This document shows, one piece after another, positions 46,836 through 58,375 of a DNA stretch of 64,000 nucleotides. Position 1 is the stretch's first letter; each line of letters starts with the position of its first letter. The translations under genes and the position numbers were made by a program. Below the pieces are notes generated by a model. The model ran no database searches and had not been told where the DNA came from. It was given only the letters and a program-made list of their open reading frames with translations. The DNA comes from Uloborus plumipes (Eukaryota; Arthropoda; Arachnida; Araneae; Uloboridae). The stretch is from the NCBI GenBank assembly GCA_038373865.1, contig JAXGGA010005219.1, positions 16,181 through 80,180 on the forward strand, given 5' to 3'.

Positions 46836-47596
46836 TGTTACCTTTTTTGGCTCTGGTCGATCTGAACACTTTAAGTATAAAGTCAAAATATGCGCCCCTA
46901 ATAGATCTTATTTATGTTGCCCTGTCACAGGCAAAATTCTTTAAGAACCAAAATTTAGTACATTAAAAAACACACACATACAGAAAATAAGAAGTTCATG
47001 TGGGAGGATTTAAAGAGATGGAATAAAAATTTTCCTTTCACAGTCAATTTTCTTGTTAACATATTATATTCCCTAAAAATATTACATTTTTGGAGTTTAA
47101 GATGGACACAAAGAGACAGATGTTTTCTAAACATTCCCATTCCATCAATACAAAATGTCCCAATTTTCATTTCATCTAAAGGAAAATATCAACTAGAACA
47201 ACAAACATTAGTCTTTGAACTACATCGTGACATTAAAACTCCTAGGAAACTGTTTCCAAGTATTTCTCAAGAGTTAAGCAGTAGAAAATACCAGACAGTA
47301 AACAGAAGCCTAACAAAAAAGAATCCTTTCCAATGGGAAGACTTTTCACTGTCAAGGATATTCGCTTTTAGCATAGGTTTAACAAAAGAAGTTTTCGCCG
47401 AAGATTGATTTTTAACCGCCCTCGGGCTTTTATCGGATCAAATTAAGTTGTCGTTAGAAAGGAAAAAAGAAAAGCTATGTATAAATTTATGGCATTAAAT
47501 TACTTCTCAGAAAGTATTTTAAATAAACCAGTCTACGCGTGGAGAAATGGTGCGGTTTCATAGTTATGTTATGGGAAAAGGTTCCTACAGAGTAAA
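46836..47596. other. No recognisable gene
   Basis: It includes a 136-codon plus frame (46998-47408) overlapped by a 71-codon minus frame. I recognise no domain. Composition is close to random AT-rich DNA with no clear splice sites, so I do not call a gene, though it is among the longer frames here. Confidence 0.4.
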
Positions 47597-47840
47597 GGTC
47601 GAGACTAGTGGTCGCCACTCGCCATTGGCAGCTAAAAACTATTATTTGGCGACTATAAGATTTTATGTTGGTAGCCAAACTGGCAACCTACCTTTTTTTC
47701 TGAACAAAGTTACAAACTGCCGATGCATCGTACTGATTATGAAAAGAAAATGGCCATTAGCATCGTCACTGGTATCCAATGGTAACTTGGAGAGAAAATC
47801 GACCCATCCGGCTGTACAACACACCTAAATATAAAATTTG
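47597..47840. mobile_element. GTCGCC-rich repeat, copy 2 (partial)
   Basis: It aligns with 525-757: GGTCGAGACTAG(C/T)GGTCGCCAC, TTTTATGTTGGT, TGATTATGAAAAGAAAA and GGAGAGAAAATCGAC are shared. Only the left third of the family member at 514-1166 is recognisable. The 93-codon frame over it (47547-47828) is a product of the repeat. Confidence 0.75.
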
Positions 47841-48160
47841 AGTGGAAAGGATGTCCTGTGGTTACTCTCGTGATTTGGCAGCTTGAGACTTCTGGTTGTT
47901 TCTTACATTCAAGAAACGATTAAAAAGATAAGAAAGGACATTATGGCTGCAACAACATCCGAACTAAGCTCTTTTTCGAAACAGATTTTCTCAGAATGTC
48001 TCTAATAGCGACAGCACCGATGGGGGAAGGGGTTATTGGGGAATAAAAAAACCCGAAGCATTTAAATGACTTTTAGTATATTAACAGAAAATGCCTTTCA
48101 ATAATACGAACTAACACTAAAAAAAAATTTTAAGGTAAAACGTTTCTCTGCCAGCTGACT
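47841..48160. other. No recognisable feature
   Basis: AT-rich spacer before MITE copy D. Nothing to report. Confidence 0.6.
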
Positions 48161-48161
48161 A

Positions 48162-48465
48162 CTGTCTGATTTTCTTAGGTAAAACCTTCCGCGTATTTAC
48201 GCATGCGTCAGGTCTTCTCTGATCTTACCAAAACGGGGTGATAGGTAAGATAACAATAAGGGGGAAAATGATAGGAAGCATTTTGAGCCGTATCAAACGT
48301 AGAACGATGCTAATTTCAAATGCATAGTTTAGTTAAATATGTCAAAAGGATAACAAATGCAAGTTTTAAATTGAAAACTTCGGGAAGTTCCCATTCACAA
48401 TCCATCACCCCTTTTTTAAGTGGAATGGTTCGCGAGTGCTAGGCGTGACTTTCATGGATGGACAG
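48162..48465 (-). mobile_element. 310-bp MITE family, copy D
   Basis: This is the reverse orientation of copies A-C. It starts CTGTCTGATTTTCTTAGG after TA (48160-48161) and ends GGATGGACAG before TA (48466-48467). It shares GCGTCAGGTCTTCTCTGATC, GAGCCGTATCAAACGTAG and CAATCCATCACCCC with the complements of the other copies. Non-coding. Confidence 0.88.
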
Positions 48466-48467
48466 TA

Positions 48468-50626
48468 TTGGTCGATAACCTATAAATAAATAAAAATACA
48501 ATTTCTGAATGTAATTTTTCACAAATACTTTTTAAGTTATAGCAAATCTTTATTTCTTTTAAAAGTTCATTGAACTTACTTCAGTTATTTCTTTTGTGAT
48601 TATTTATTTTTAAAAAGTACATAACTATTGTATTTTATAAATTAAAAATTTTACCTGTCAAACAAACTCAACTAAATTTTTTTATCTTTCACAAAGCAAA
48701 AAATTGATGAACAGTACTTCTTATTAAACTACCAAAATATTTTTCAGTGTAAAAAGATTTTATGTAAAGTTTTTTGTAATTAAACCGTCAAAACTATCGT
48801 GTCGGGCACATTTTTGTGTCAACGATATATTATGCTATAATCTTTCTCCGAAAAAGATATCGGATAATTATCAATTTTAATCACATGACTTTTAAAGGAT
48901 CAAATTAAACTGTCGTCCGAAAGCCACAGAAAAATGCAAATCTAAGATATTTAAAAAGCTATTATATGAGAAAGCGTTATCTTGAATGTCATCAAAGATG
49001 GTACTTTAATTCAGGAATAATCGATGTGAAAGGATAAACCTAAACTCTTATCATGAACCCAAAAGCTGTTAATTTTTCATTCTTTTCTCTTCGCTTTTTA
49101 CGACAAGGGGAGGGGTGTGGGAGGTGGATTTAATAACGACATCGAAATTGAATATCTTGACAGCAAAATAGCGTGTATCTGCAGGAAAATAACTTGTTTT
49201 GAGCAGCAGCTAAGACATTATTAATTCATTTTAGCGAAAGTAAACATCTCTTATAACATGGTGTATTAAATAAAAAAGAAAAGCTTTCTTTTACATGCTA
49301 AGTACTTTATATGCATCGTTACTATTGATGGAACAAAAATAACTGAAGTTCTTTTTGAAAGTAAACATTTACAATTTTAAAAATGAAAGTAATAACAAGG
49401 GAATTTAGTTTAATTTTTTGACAAACCAGTGATGATTAATAATGATATAAATTTTAGTGGATTAAATTTAATTGTGATTTCCTTTTCTTATCTGATTATG
49501 AAGTTTTTTTTCTCACTGAGAAAGTCTTAGTGAGCTTTTAAATTTCTAGCAAATATCAAACAGCTCATGACGGTCTCTACGGACTGTAGATTGGCCTTTG
49601 CTTGTAATCATCAGTTTCAAAACGTCATGAGTAATAGAAAAGAACTTCTCCTAGAATCTGAGATTAACTTCATACTGGTAGCTAGATCACAGCTACAGGT
49701 AATCTACTGGATAGGGAGCCGTAAACGCGGTGCAGATTCCACTCGAAAAGGAAATATAACTAATTGGTGGGCCAAAAATCTTCAAGGTAATCATGCGTTC
49801 TATATGTCAAGCATATAACTACAAGGAAGTAGCAAACAAAACATTTTCGCTTCGGGACAATAGCTTTACCATTGCTTGGGATAGTCAGTATCGAATAGCC
49901 ATAACAGAGTTGTGGGTCATTAAAACTTACCTCCTACTGGCGTGGCTGCAGTTTTCTTAAAAGGATCTTGAAACCTTTCGAGTTTGCTATTATATTCTAT
50001 TTTTTCTATGTGGGTATATGTTTGTGTTGTCCCTCAATGAAGTGTTTGTTCCATGCTGAAGTATAGTCTTCTCCTTTCTGACGGGTATGAACATTTTAAA
50101 GACTAAATGAACTTTATCCACAGAATTAACAGAGCTAGTAAACCTGTTATGATCTGTGAGAGATTCAGACCGACAGAACAAGGTTGTCTGAAGTCTAGGT
50201 AAGACAATTTTAAGTACAATTTCTGTAATTTTAAAGTATGATTGGCAATGAAAAAGAGATTCAATTTTTAAAAATATCAGTGGTATGTTTTAAGCATGTT
50301 GTGTCTACGTTTCTATCGGTGACACAACCAGATTTTTTTCTGGGGCGGAAATGATTCATAAAAACCGCGTTTCACACACACACACATACGAAGAGATAAA
50401 GCGAGAGCGTTGAACAAAAAAAAGAATCACTCACGAAAGTACAACTTTTAAAGAATTAAATAATATAAAAATAACAAAATATAAATAATATGGGGTAAAT
50501 ATGAGAACAAGTGTTCTGTTAACTTTTTGTCGCATAAAAGGTATGCTTCAACTAACATTTTCTAATAAACCTTTAATACCCATGTATTTAGGGAATCAGT
50601 AACAAGTTGAAGAAAGCAGAAACTTT
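48468..50626. other. No recognisable gene
   Basis: AT-rich DNA. The frames at 49567-49818 (83 codons) and 49990-50181 (63 codons, minus) are unrecognised. A short (CA)n run is at about 50374-50387. No paired repeats were found. Confidence 0.5.
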
Positions 50627-50630
50627 ATTA

Positions 50631-52981
50631 GGGCGATTCCACGGAAAGTGGTCTTTTTTGCAAAAAAATGTTTTTTCAAAAATTCTATTTTTCTTCATTT
50701 ATTATTTATTAGTTTGTATTTTATTAGAAAAAGCACATAAATCAGATTAAATTTTTTTCATATGCTTTATAAATAAGGAAATTGGGAGTCTAGTTTTTGT
50801 GGTTAACAAAAGCCAATATGCAGTCCAGTTGTCATCTCCCTCTCTACAAAATTATTTGAAAAATTAAATAAGTAAAAATATTGTTTTAACTTCCGTTAAC
50901 CTTCCTTTTTAGTTCAATTAATGTGTTAAATCAAAATTTCAATTTTGTGGTGGATAAGTGATATAAAATACATTTGAGTAAAAAATGTCACACACGATAC
51001 ATTTAAAAGATACTTTTAATCGCCTAAGCAGTTAAAATTTATCAAAAATGATTTTGTTTCATATTATAAGTTAGCTAGTGATAAGGAACATGTAGCAGAA
51101 ATTTTTGGCGGATATTATAATTTGTTAGCTCTCTCGAGGTCCAAATCTGCATGTCACACACGTTACGTAACGAGTGTGATTTTATTTGCATAATTCATAG
51201 AATTTTTTTTTACTACAAAATAATTAGTTTAAAAATTTCCTATTGTTTAATACATTTGACAGTGCAACCCATCCTTCGAGTTTTGATTCTTATATTTTTT
51301 AATTCTTTTTATTCCAAAATTTTACTTCTTAGCAGAGTATTCATATTAGCAAAAATGAGATAAACAACGAAAATTCAGTTTAAAATGCATGGAGTGTTGT
51401 GCCAAAAAATTGATGGCATACGAAGAATGCATGTAATACTAGTGAACCACATAGAAAATGAAATTAATTTATGGCATATACACAAGAAAATAAGCAGCCA
51501 GATATTGTTATTAAAAATTATTACCAGTTGTCTGATTTCATGAATGCAAAGTTTAACCTAGTACCTGGAAATAGGTGTTGTGCGTTTTGACGACAAATAT
51601 TTCCACAAGTTTTATTCATTACAAAATATCACATTGAAGTCAGTCTAATGGTTGAATCAGGAAGATACTGTAAAAGGCCAACTATTATGACATTCTACAC
51701 TAGAAGTTTAACTAAGCTGTTAAGAAAATTGCTGCTCTAGAAGTAGCAGGGTCTCGTGGGTAGTTCCCATTTCTGGACAATATTGAAGAACTAAAGGCAT
51801 TTTCATTTCTCTTTTTCTGTTAAATTTCTATTTTTGTACAAAGAGTTTTCCAGCTCTTAATTTTTTCCATTATTTGTTTTTCAAATGTACGCATTTTGCA
51901 ACTGTTTGATAAGCTTCAAAATAAATGTGCATATTCCTTATGATATTATTTAAATATAATTAAATTAATTAATGTTTATATGCTCAAAAATGTTTAAGAA
52001 AAGTACTAGGGATGCATGGATTAATCGGCCATAATCGGCCCCTTTGCCGATTATTTATAATCTGCCAAATTTTTCCGATTAATGAGCGGAAAAATATTTT
52101 TTTTAAAATTATTTTTCAAAGCATACCTTCTATAAGGAACAATGATGATTTAACTTAGTAACAGTGAATATCTTTCATCAAACATTACTATAAACTATTG
52201 TTAATTCTATTAATAATAATATGAAAATTAGCTGAAAATAATTGGACGATATTTAAAATTTTTTTTGGAAAAGTTAGGAAAATGGAGAAAAAGTAGTTTC
52301 TCAGTAATAAATTAATCACTAGTATTTCTAAAATCGATATTGTAAAAGGAAAAAGTGATGGAGAAATTGATAATTTGAAAAATTATGATTAATCGGCCAA
52401 GCCAATTAGTTAGCCGATTATGAACAACCGATTAATCGGTAATCGGCCAACTTACTTATCGGCGCATTCCTAAAAAGTACTGCTTGAAAATATTTCATAC
52501 AAATTCAGTATTTTAACCTTTCTAAGTGAAATAAGAAAAGTGTAACCTGAAATTTCAGAGAAAGTCACACACGTTACATTAGATGTCTCACACGTTACAA
52601 CTGTTTTTGTGCATTTTCTCCCAAAATCAAACCAATTTAAAGATAGATAAAAATGTAACACAAATCCTTACACTATATTCTAATTATTCCAAAACAAAAG
52701 AATAGCAGTTTACTTCACAATTCATAGGAAAAAAATAAGTTGAATAACTTGATAACAAATTGCAGTTTTCTGTCGTCACACACGATACAAGTTTTGAAAC
52801 TTTTATAAAAAATTGTAAAACACTAGGAACAATAAAATTATGCATGATATTAGTTTACAAAAGGATGTTTAATAAGATAATATTAGCCAATGCTTGATTC
52901 TTTAATGCTACTCTAGTGAAAAAGGACCTTAAAAATAAAAAAGTGTGTACAAATGTCACACACGTTACCGTGGAATCGCCC
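50631..52981. mobile_element. Unclassified 2.35-kb TIR element with TGTCACACACGTTAC motifs
   Basis: Both ends carry the 14-base inverted repeat GGGCGATTCCACGG. Flanking bases are TTATTA on the left and ATTATC on the right, allowing a possible 4-bp ATTA duplication. Inside, TGTCACACACG(T/A)TAC or a close variant occurs at 50986-51000, 51152-51166 (with an adjacent inverted copy 51167-51179), 52563-52577, 52584-52598, 52774-52788 and 52954-52968. A hAT element is nested at 52007-52472, so this unit was about 1.88 kb before that insertion. No frame above 70 codons resembles a transposase. The superfamily cannot be assigned from the sequence. Confidence 0.75.
52007..52472. mobile_element. Non-autonomous hAT with perfect 8-bp target duplication
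   Basis: AAAAGTAC flanks the element exactly on both sides (51999-52006 and 52473-52480). The ends read TAGGGATGC and, reverse-complemented, TAGGAATGC, typical hAT termini. Inside both ends lie multiple AATCGGCC and GATTAATCGG words that look like subterminal transposase sites. The 466-bp length precludes a transposase gene. It sits inside the 50631-52981 element and is therefore younger. A solo left end of the same type (TAGGGATGCGCCGA) occurs at 58357. Confidence 0.95.
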
Positions 52982-52982
52982 A

Positions 52983-55900
52983 TTATCATCCTTAATCGTA
53001 AATATCCGGGAATGAACTGTAAATTTCATATATTAATTTATGTACTACGTACAATTATTTACATATGTTCGTAAATAATTGTGCAAAGTATTCATATATT
53101 TCACGAATCCAGTACGGTGCTTCTATACTCTAGATATAGAAGAACATAAAAATCATAGAATCATTTTATTTTTTTCATCTATGAGTGGCTTTGAAGACTC
53201 CTGACTGTCTGGCACAGAATTTTATCACTAGAAATTAAATCATTATGTTTCCTGATAATATTCAGCAAAATAAACGATGTTTCCACTTCAGTGAAAATCT
53301 CTTCCAGTTCAAAAGAAAAGTCGAAAACATCAGAACCGGAGATTGGTGTAATCCATCATCTAATGTAAACAACATCCAGCTGATTAAAATGAAAAAGTTA
53401 TTACGAAAGAAGAATATGTGCTTTTGTGGAATAAAAAGGATTTAACATTTTTCGCGTAATATATATTTCTTTTAAGATCCATTTAAGCCAAAATAAGTAT
53501 TAATAGACATGGTTTCTAGCTTTTCAGTTGCTTTTAGTTGTGCCGAAATAAATTGAAAATGTCTTTGTTTGATTTAAAAACAGCAAAAATGTTCTATGTT
53601 GACTATCAGTGACAAATCCTTTATTGTTGTTTAAAGTAAGCAATACTTTGATCTCAAAGTATAACTGGTTTTAATATTTTACGAGACTATTAAGTAAAAT
53701 ATATAAATTGCCACTGAAAAGCATTTTAGTAAGACGAATTACAAAATAACACAGAAACTACAAACTAAGTGGATAAAATTTGACCAATGACTTAACTTCT
53801 TGTCCGCACAAATAGTAATTGACATAAATTAGCAACTCCCCTTCTAATAAATTCACTAGGGGGTTTTTGGGAAATTAAGTTTACTGATAAAGTGGGAGGT
53901 AGCTGTAAAAATGTTGAGAACTACTTGTTTACACTATAAACGTTTCACTCTTTTTTTCTGACTTAAAATCTGTCCTGCAAGCCACGTTCAATCTTTTTTT
54001 CTCAATTTGTCACTTTCACTAAAAATTCTCAAGGTAAAAACGCCCACTCAATATATTTAAATTCATATAATGAATAGTGCCAATCTACATAGGGAAGCAA
54101 TGCTTGGACTTTCTGATAAACGCCAGGCTTTGCGCAAAGGATGAAAAACAATGTTGTCCCCCCCCCCCTCCCAAACAAGGTGTTGCTGTTTACGCGTTGT
54201 CTGATTCTCGTTGTTTGTTGACAATAGTATTCCTTTTTTGTCTAAAATGGAATACAAAACTAAGGAGCAACCACCTTTCAAAGTCATTCAAAAGTAGTTA
54301 TCTCACAAGAAGATCTATACCAAACAAATCACGAAATGAAATTTCGGGCAAATCACTAAGGCTGATACACTATTCAGAAAGTAAAAAACAAAACAACGAA
54401 ACAGAGGATAAACTCTATAATTGGATCATTGCCAAAACATTAGAACTACTTGTTGCACTATACCGCGTTTTCTTCTGAAACACACGCTAAAATATAAATT
54501 CCATTCAATAGCATATTTCATCGAAACTGAAATAATAATTCTTTAAAAGCAAAGTACAAACTGTAGCATTTTTATAGCCCGGCTTCATGTAATTTTCACA
54601 CAGTACTAAAAATAAATCTTTTAGAGGGGAAAGCAATTGCACGGAAAACTCATTCTCTTTTATTGTGTCATTGAAGTTTAAAGTATCCTTATCAGTTTAT
54701 ACTTTTGTGTGTTTCTAAGTTTTATTACTTACATTTATGAGTTGTTCCGTAATCTTAAAGGTTGAAATAATGTTCTCAGAGGAGTAAAGCTGTTCGTGCC
54801 TGTGTTTGAGTTGAGGCAATTGTTTCATCAATCTTTTATTCCTTTTATGTTTCGAAAAATTGAGGATAATATAATGATATATTTTTACATTATGAGTGAT
54901 AAAATATCACCGCTCTCTTTTCAATGAACAAATTCAATTAAAAAAATATTTTAAAGGCAAATAAGTAAATAAATATATGAATTTAAAAAATAGAAATACT
55001 TTTTTTTTTGCTTCATAATTATTTTATTTTTTTATTGAAATAAATTTGACATTTTTCGAACATTACTTCACACACAGACACACAAATGCCATTCAAGGCA
55101 TGAAGGGTTTTATGTCAGAAATTATAATTTAAAAGATTTTTATATTACTTGTCAGGGAAAGAGTTCAGAGGAGAATTCGGCAGGACAATTTGGTGTGGAA
55201 TGTATGATATTTATTTTAGATTCTTATATTTATACTTATATTTAAACTATGTGATCAGATAATAGTAGGAAAATGTAGCTGTTTTAGTGCTTTCTTATAA
55301 AATTAAATTTTTCAAATTGTGCGTTTAAAAAATTGTATCTATTCAAACTACGGAAGCAAATCTCGCTTTAACTAAAAGTCCCCGATTTAAACCAATTGCA
55401 TTCCCCTCCTCCCCTCCCCCAATTTCTATTAACTTCCACCTCTCTAGTTTACCTAATCGTTTCTTAGACATATTTGACATTCTGAAGTACAAAAGTGGAG
55501 GTTAATTTGGCTGAAATTGAAGCAAAAGCAGATGAAAATATTGATCAATACGACTAGAATAACAACAATTCTTTAACACCAAGCAACGCGAAAATATATT
55601 CTGTTGTCGATGATTGCGTAGGAAAACTTATAACTTTTTTAGATCCAGGATTGGTCGTAGCAATGTTTTTCTGGCCAGGAGTTTTCTCCGAAAATCAATA
55701 CCATAATGAAGAGATAGTTTAAAAGAAATTAAAGAAAGAACTACCCTTTTTGAGCTCTTTTTTTTTTGGCTAGCACTCGGTTAGAACGAGAAAATATCGC
55801 GTTTCCTTCACGCTTGTCAGTTACAAGATCCATTGTATAATATCATGCGATAAAAAGTCCAAACTAGTAGCAACGTTTCACCTCCATGCATAGAAAATTA

Positions 55901-57050
55901 CAATATTATGATTTTAAATTCTAAATACTTCATAAATACTATCACAATAGAGTTAGATTACGTTGCAAAAAGTTACAAGAGACCTCTAGTTGTGTCTGCC
56001 GTAACGGAAATTTCGTTGTGAAATAATTCAAAGTTTGTTCAGTACTACTTTGGTAAATTGACCTCCAAGACTGACAATGCTTCCCTCTTTTACCCATAAT
56101 AGGAAAAATAACTGCCGCGAATTTGAGATGAGTTACTTTTGCAAAACTACTACGAAAGTAACCCAACTCATTTCAGCGCCAATTGTCCTCTTATTACCCG
56201 AAAAAGTAAACGCTGTCAATGTCGGTATCAACTTACCAGAGTAGCACTATAATAGCAATTTTTGCTGCACAGGAGGGGGGGGGGGATAGATTCGATGTAA
56301 TAGGGTTACGAGGCAAATAAACAGAAATGTAGGAGTCGATTTGGAAATTTACTTCCAAGTGATTTTCTTAAAAAAAAAAAAAAAAAAAGATATAATTTAT
56401 AATAAAAAGATGAACTTTTATGTACTTATCGACAAAAGGTGATTATTTTTTGCATGACATTGTTGCTTATAATTAACGTTCCTATTGTCTTTTCTCTATC
56501 ACATCTATAAGAGAAATCGCCTCGTAATTTTGCATTTACTCTCCTATTATATACAGAACCGATCAATTATGAGGGCTAAATAGAGCGTTTTGTTCAAACA
56601 TCATCCGTTGACGTTGTTGACTCGTTCTTTGGCGAAACAAAGAAAAATCCCCCATACAAATGGCAGCAAATGACCAACCTAATGAGCGTACAGATAATGG
56701 ATTTCATTATATCAGTACAAATGCACGCAATGATGCGTTGGTTGCTATAGAGATAGAGCATTAAATGAAGAAGATTAATTCAGACTTTATTGAATACGAG
56801 CTAAATACCCAGTATTTAGCTTGTTCAGTCGAGTTTATAATCTTGTAGTAAAGTTTAAAACGGTGCTTCAACTTTTGCGGGTATCTTAATACAGTGGCGT
56901 TCCAAAAGCGGACGTCACCCAGGGTGGTATTTTTGGTGTGTCTCCCCCCCCCCCAAAGAAAAAACTACCTATGAATGCTATGTAATCACGAAGTTCAGAG
57001 AACAAATTTATATTAATTTGGCATGACGGTATTTTGCATTAAAGTGTAAA
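52983..57050. other. 4.1 kb without firm features
   Basis: AT-rich DNA. A small hairpin ACAATTATTTAC/GTAAATAATTGT lies near 53050-53081. C-, G- and A-runs occur near 54158, 56275, 56372 and 56945. The 133-codon frame at 54077-54478 is interrupted by a P-run from a C-tract and overlaps a 74-codon minus frame. No family was recognised and no gene is called. Confidence 0.45.
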
Positions 57051-57055
57051 TTATG

Positions 57056-57112
57056 CTAAGTTTTTATTATGCTAAATTTTTCATAGTTATTTTATGCTAA
57101 ATTTTTCATAGT
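57056..57112. repeat. Short tandem duplication
   Basis: The unit TTATGCTAAATTTTTCATAG occurs twice in tandem with a diverged partial copy before it (TTATGCTAAGTTTTTATTA). It is local slippage or a small minisatellite. Confidence 0.7.
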
Positions 57113-57457
57113 CGTACATGTAATCGCATCCACCTCGTAATAGCGTGCTTCATTTTTGTTGAAATTTCACAGCTTATATGTAATTTAAGATATATCTGAT
57201 ATAATTTATAACTTTCCAGATTTGAAGTATTTATAGTTTGCATAAATTGGAAAAATACGTTTTGGGTGTCCCTAGAGTTATGACCCCAACGAACACGCCA
57301 ACAAGTAGCCAAATTCAGCTTCTATTTGAAAATACGTATAAAAAATTTACTATTTAAGAAAGATGTTTTATAAACTTTTTTTTTTTTTTTGAAAAAAAAA
57401 AGAGAAAGAAATAAAAATAAAAATGAACTGTTCATTGACCGAGGGTTATTCATTCAT

Positions 57458-57490
57458 TCATTGGTCGGTCTACCTTATTTATGTATTTTT
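57458..57490. repeat. Dispersed CACTGGTCGGTCTA motif, copy 2
   Basis: TTCATTGGTCGGTCTACCTT is preceded by ATTCATTCA. It is related to the site next to the transposase remnant at 33.4 kb and to a third copy at 62.74 kb. Only the terminal piece is recognisable. Confidence 0.5.
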
Positions 57491-58356
57491 TGTTGTAAAA
57501 ATACAGATGACGAATTTTTCTTTTATTTTTATCAATTACTTTGGAACGACCAAACAGCTTTTTAACAGAGTTACATAATCCCCAAATAAACTCACCCACG
57601 AAGTAATAACTGATTCAAAATTTCTCCCTAAACAGACTCGACAAGCATATTGTATTTATTTTTTTCCAGATTTCAATTTGAGAATTTTCCAATCAGTAGC
57701 TCATGCGCTATATTTGGTGTTTGCTTTCCCTCTGGCACCTTTAGAGGTTTTTCTCCAAATTACATAAACTTATTTCGTAGCAAACAAAAGAAAAGATAAA
57801 TATTCTAAAGCATTTAAATGATTAAGAATTATTCATCATGCATTAAACCTAATGACTAACTACAAAGCATAATATTTAATTAATTTTAGGTAAAAGCCGT
57901 TAATTAATTCAAATTTAAGCGAAAGTTAACCCACTGCCCCTAAAGTCTTCAACGGTTATTTTCTAATTGTATGTACATTATTTAAATAAAATATCGTATT
58001 TGTGCATCAAGATTACGTTAACTTTAAAGAATTTGCATTATTACCTAATTAGTGATTATTTTAAAGGGGAGAGTGAAACGTTGTTGTGCATGTTTCTTTG
58101 CTTGATAAGTGTTTTCCTTGACAAGGTCGTAAAAGTAAACGCATAATAAATTTCTCGCAGTAGTACGCACTTAACGCAAACGGTAGTTTGTGTTCGTGAC
58201 TCATTTTGAAATTCGGTATTTTATAGAATAGGCATCGTATATTTTGCCTAAAACTGGTTGGCAATGCTAGAAACGATTCATATTTCACATGTCATCTAGG
58301 CATTATGTTGAATGCCATTTTGAAACTAGCAAGGTATTAAATATATATATGATACT
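57491..58356. other. No recognisable feature
   Basis: AT-rich DNA. A 75-codon minus frame at 58061-58288 is unrecognised. Confidence 0.55.
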
Positions 58357-58375
58357 AGGGATGCGCCGACAAGCA
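58357..58375 (+). mobile_element. Solo hAT left end
   Basis: TAGGGATGCGCCGACAAG matches the terminus of the nested hAT at 52007 for its first nine bases and resembles the complement of that element's other end (GGCGCATTCCTA). No right end was found nearby, so it is a fragment. Confidence 0.45.

Noticed and set aside
46998..47408. 136-codon open frame as a host gene
   Set aside because: No domain, signal or repeat was recognised, and the composition is like its surroundings. Transcript evidence would be needed.
54077..54478. 133-codon open frame as a host gene
   Set aside because: It contains a proline run from a C-tract, has no recognisable domain or splice context, and is overlapped by an antisense frame. 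Chance is likely.
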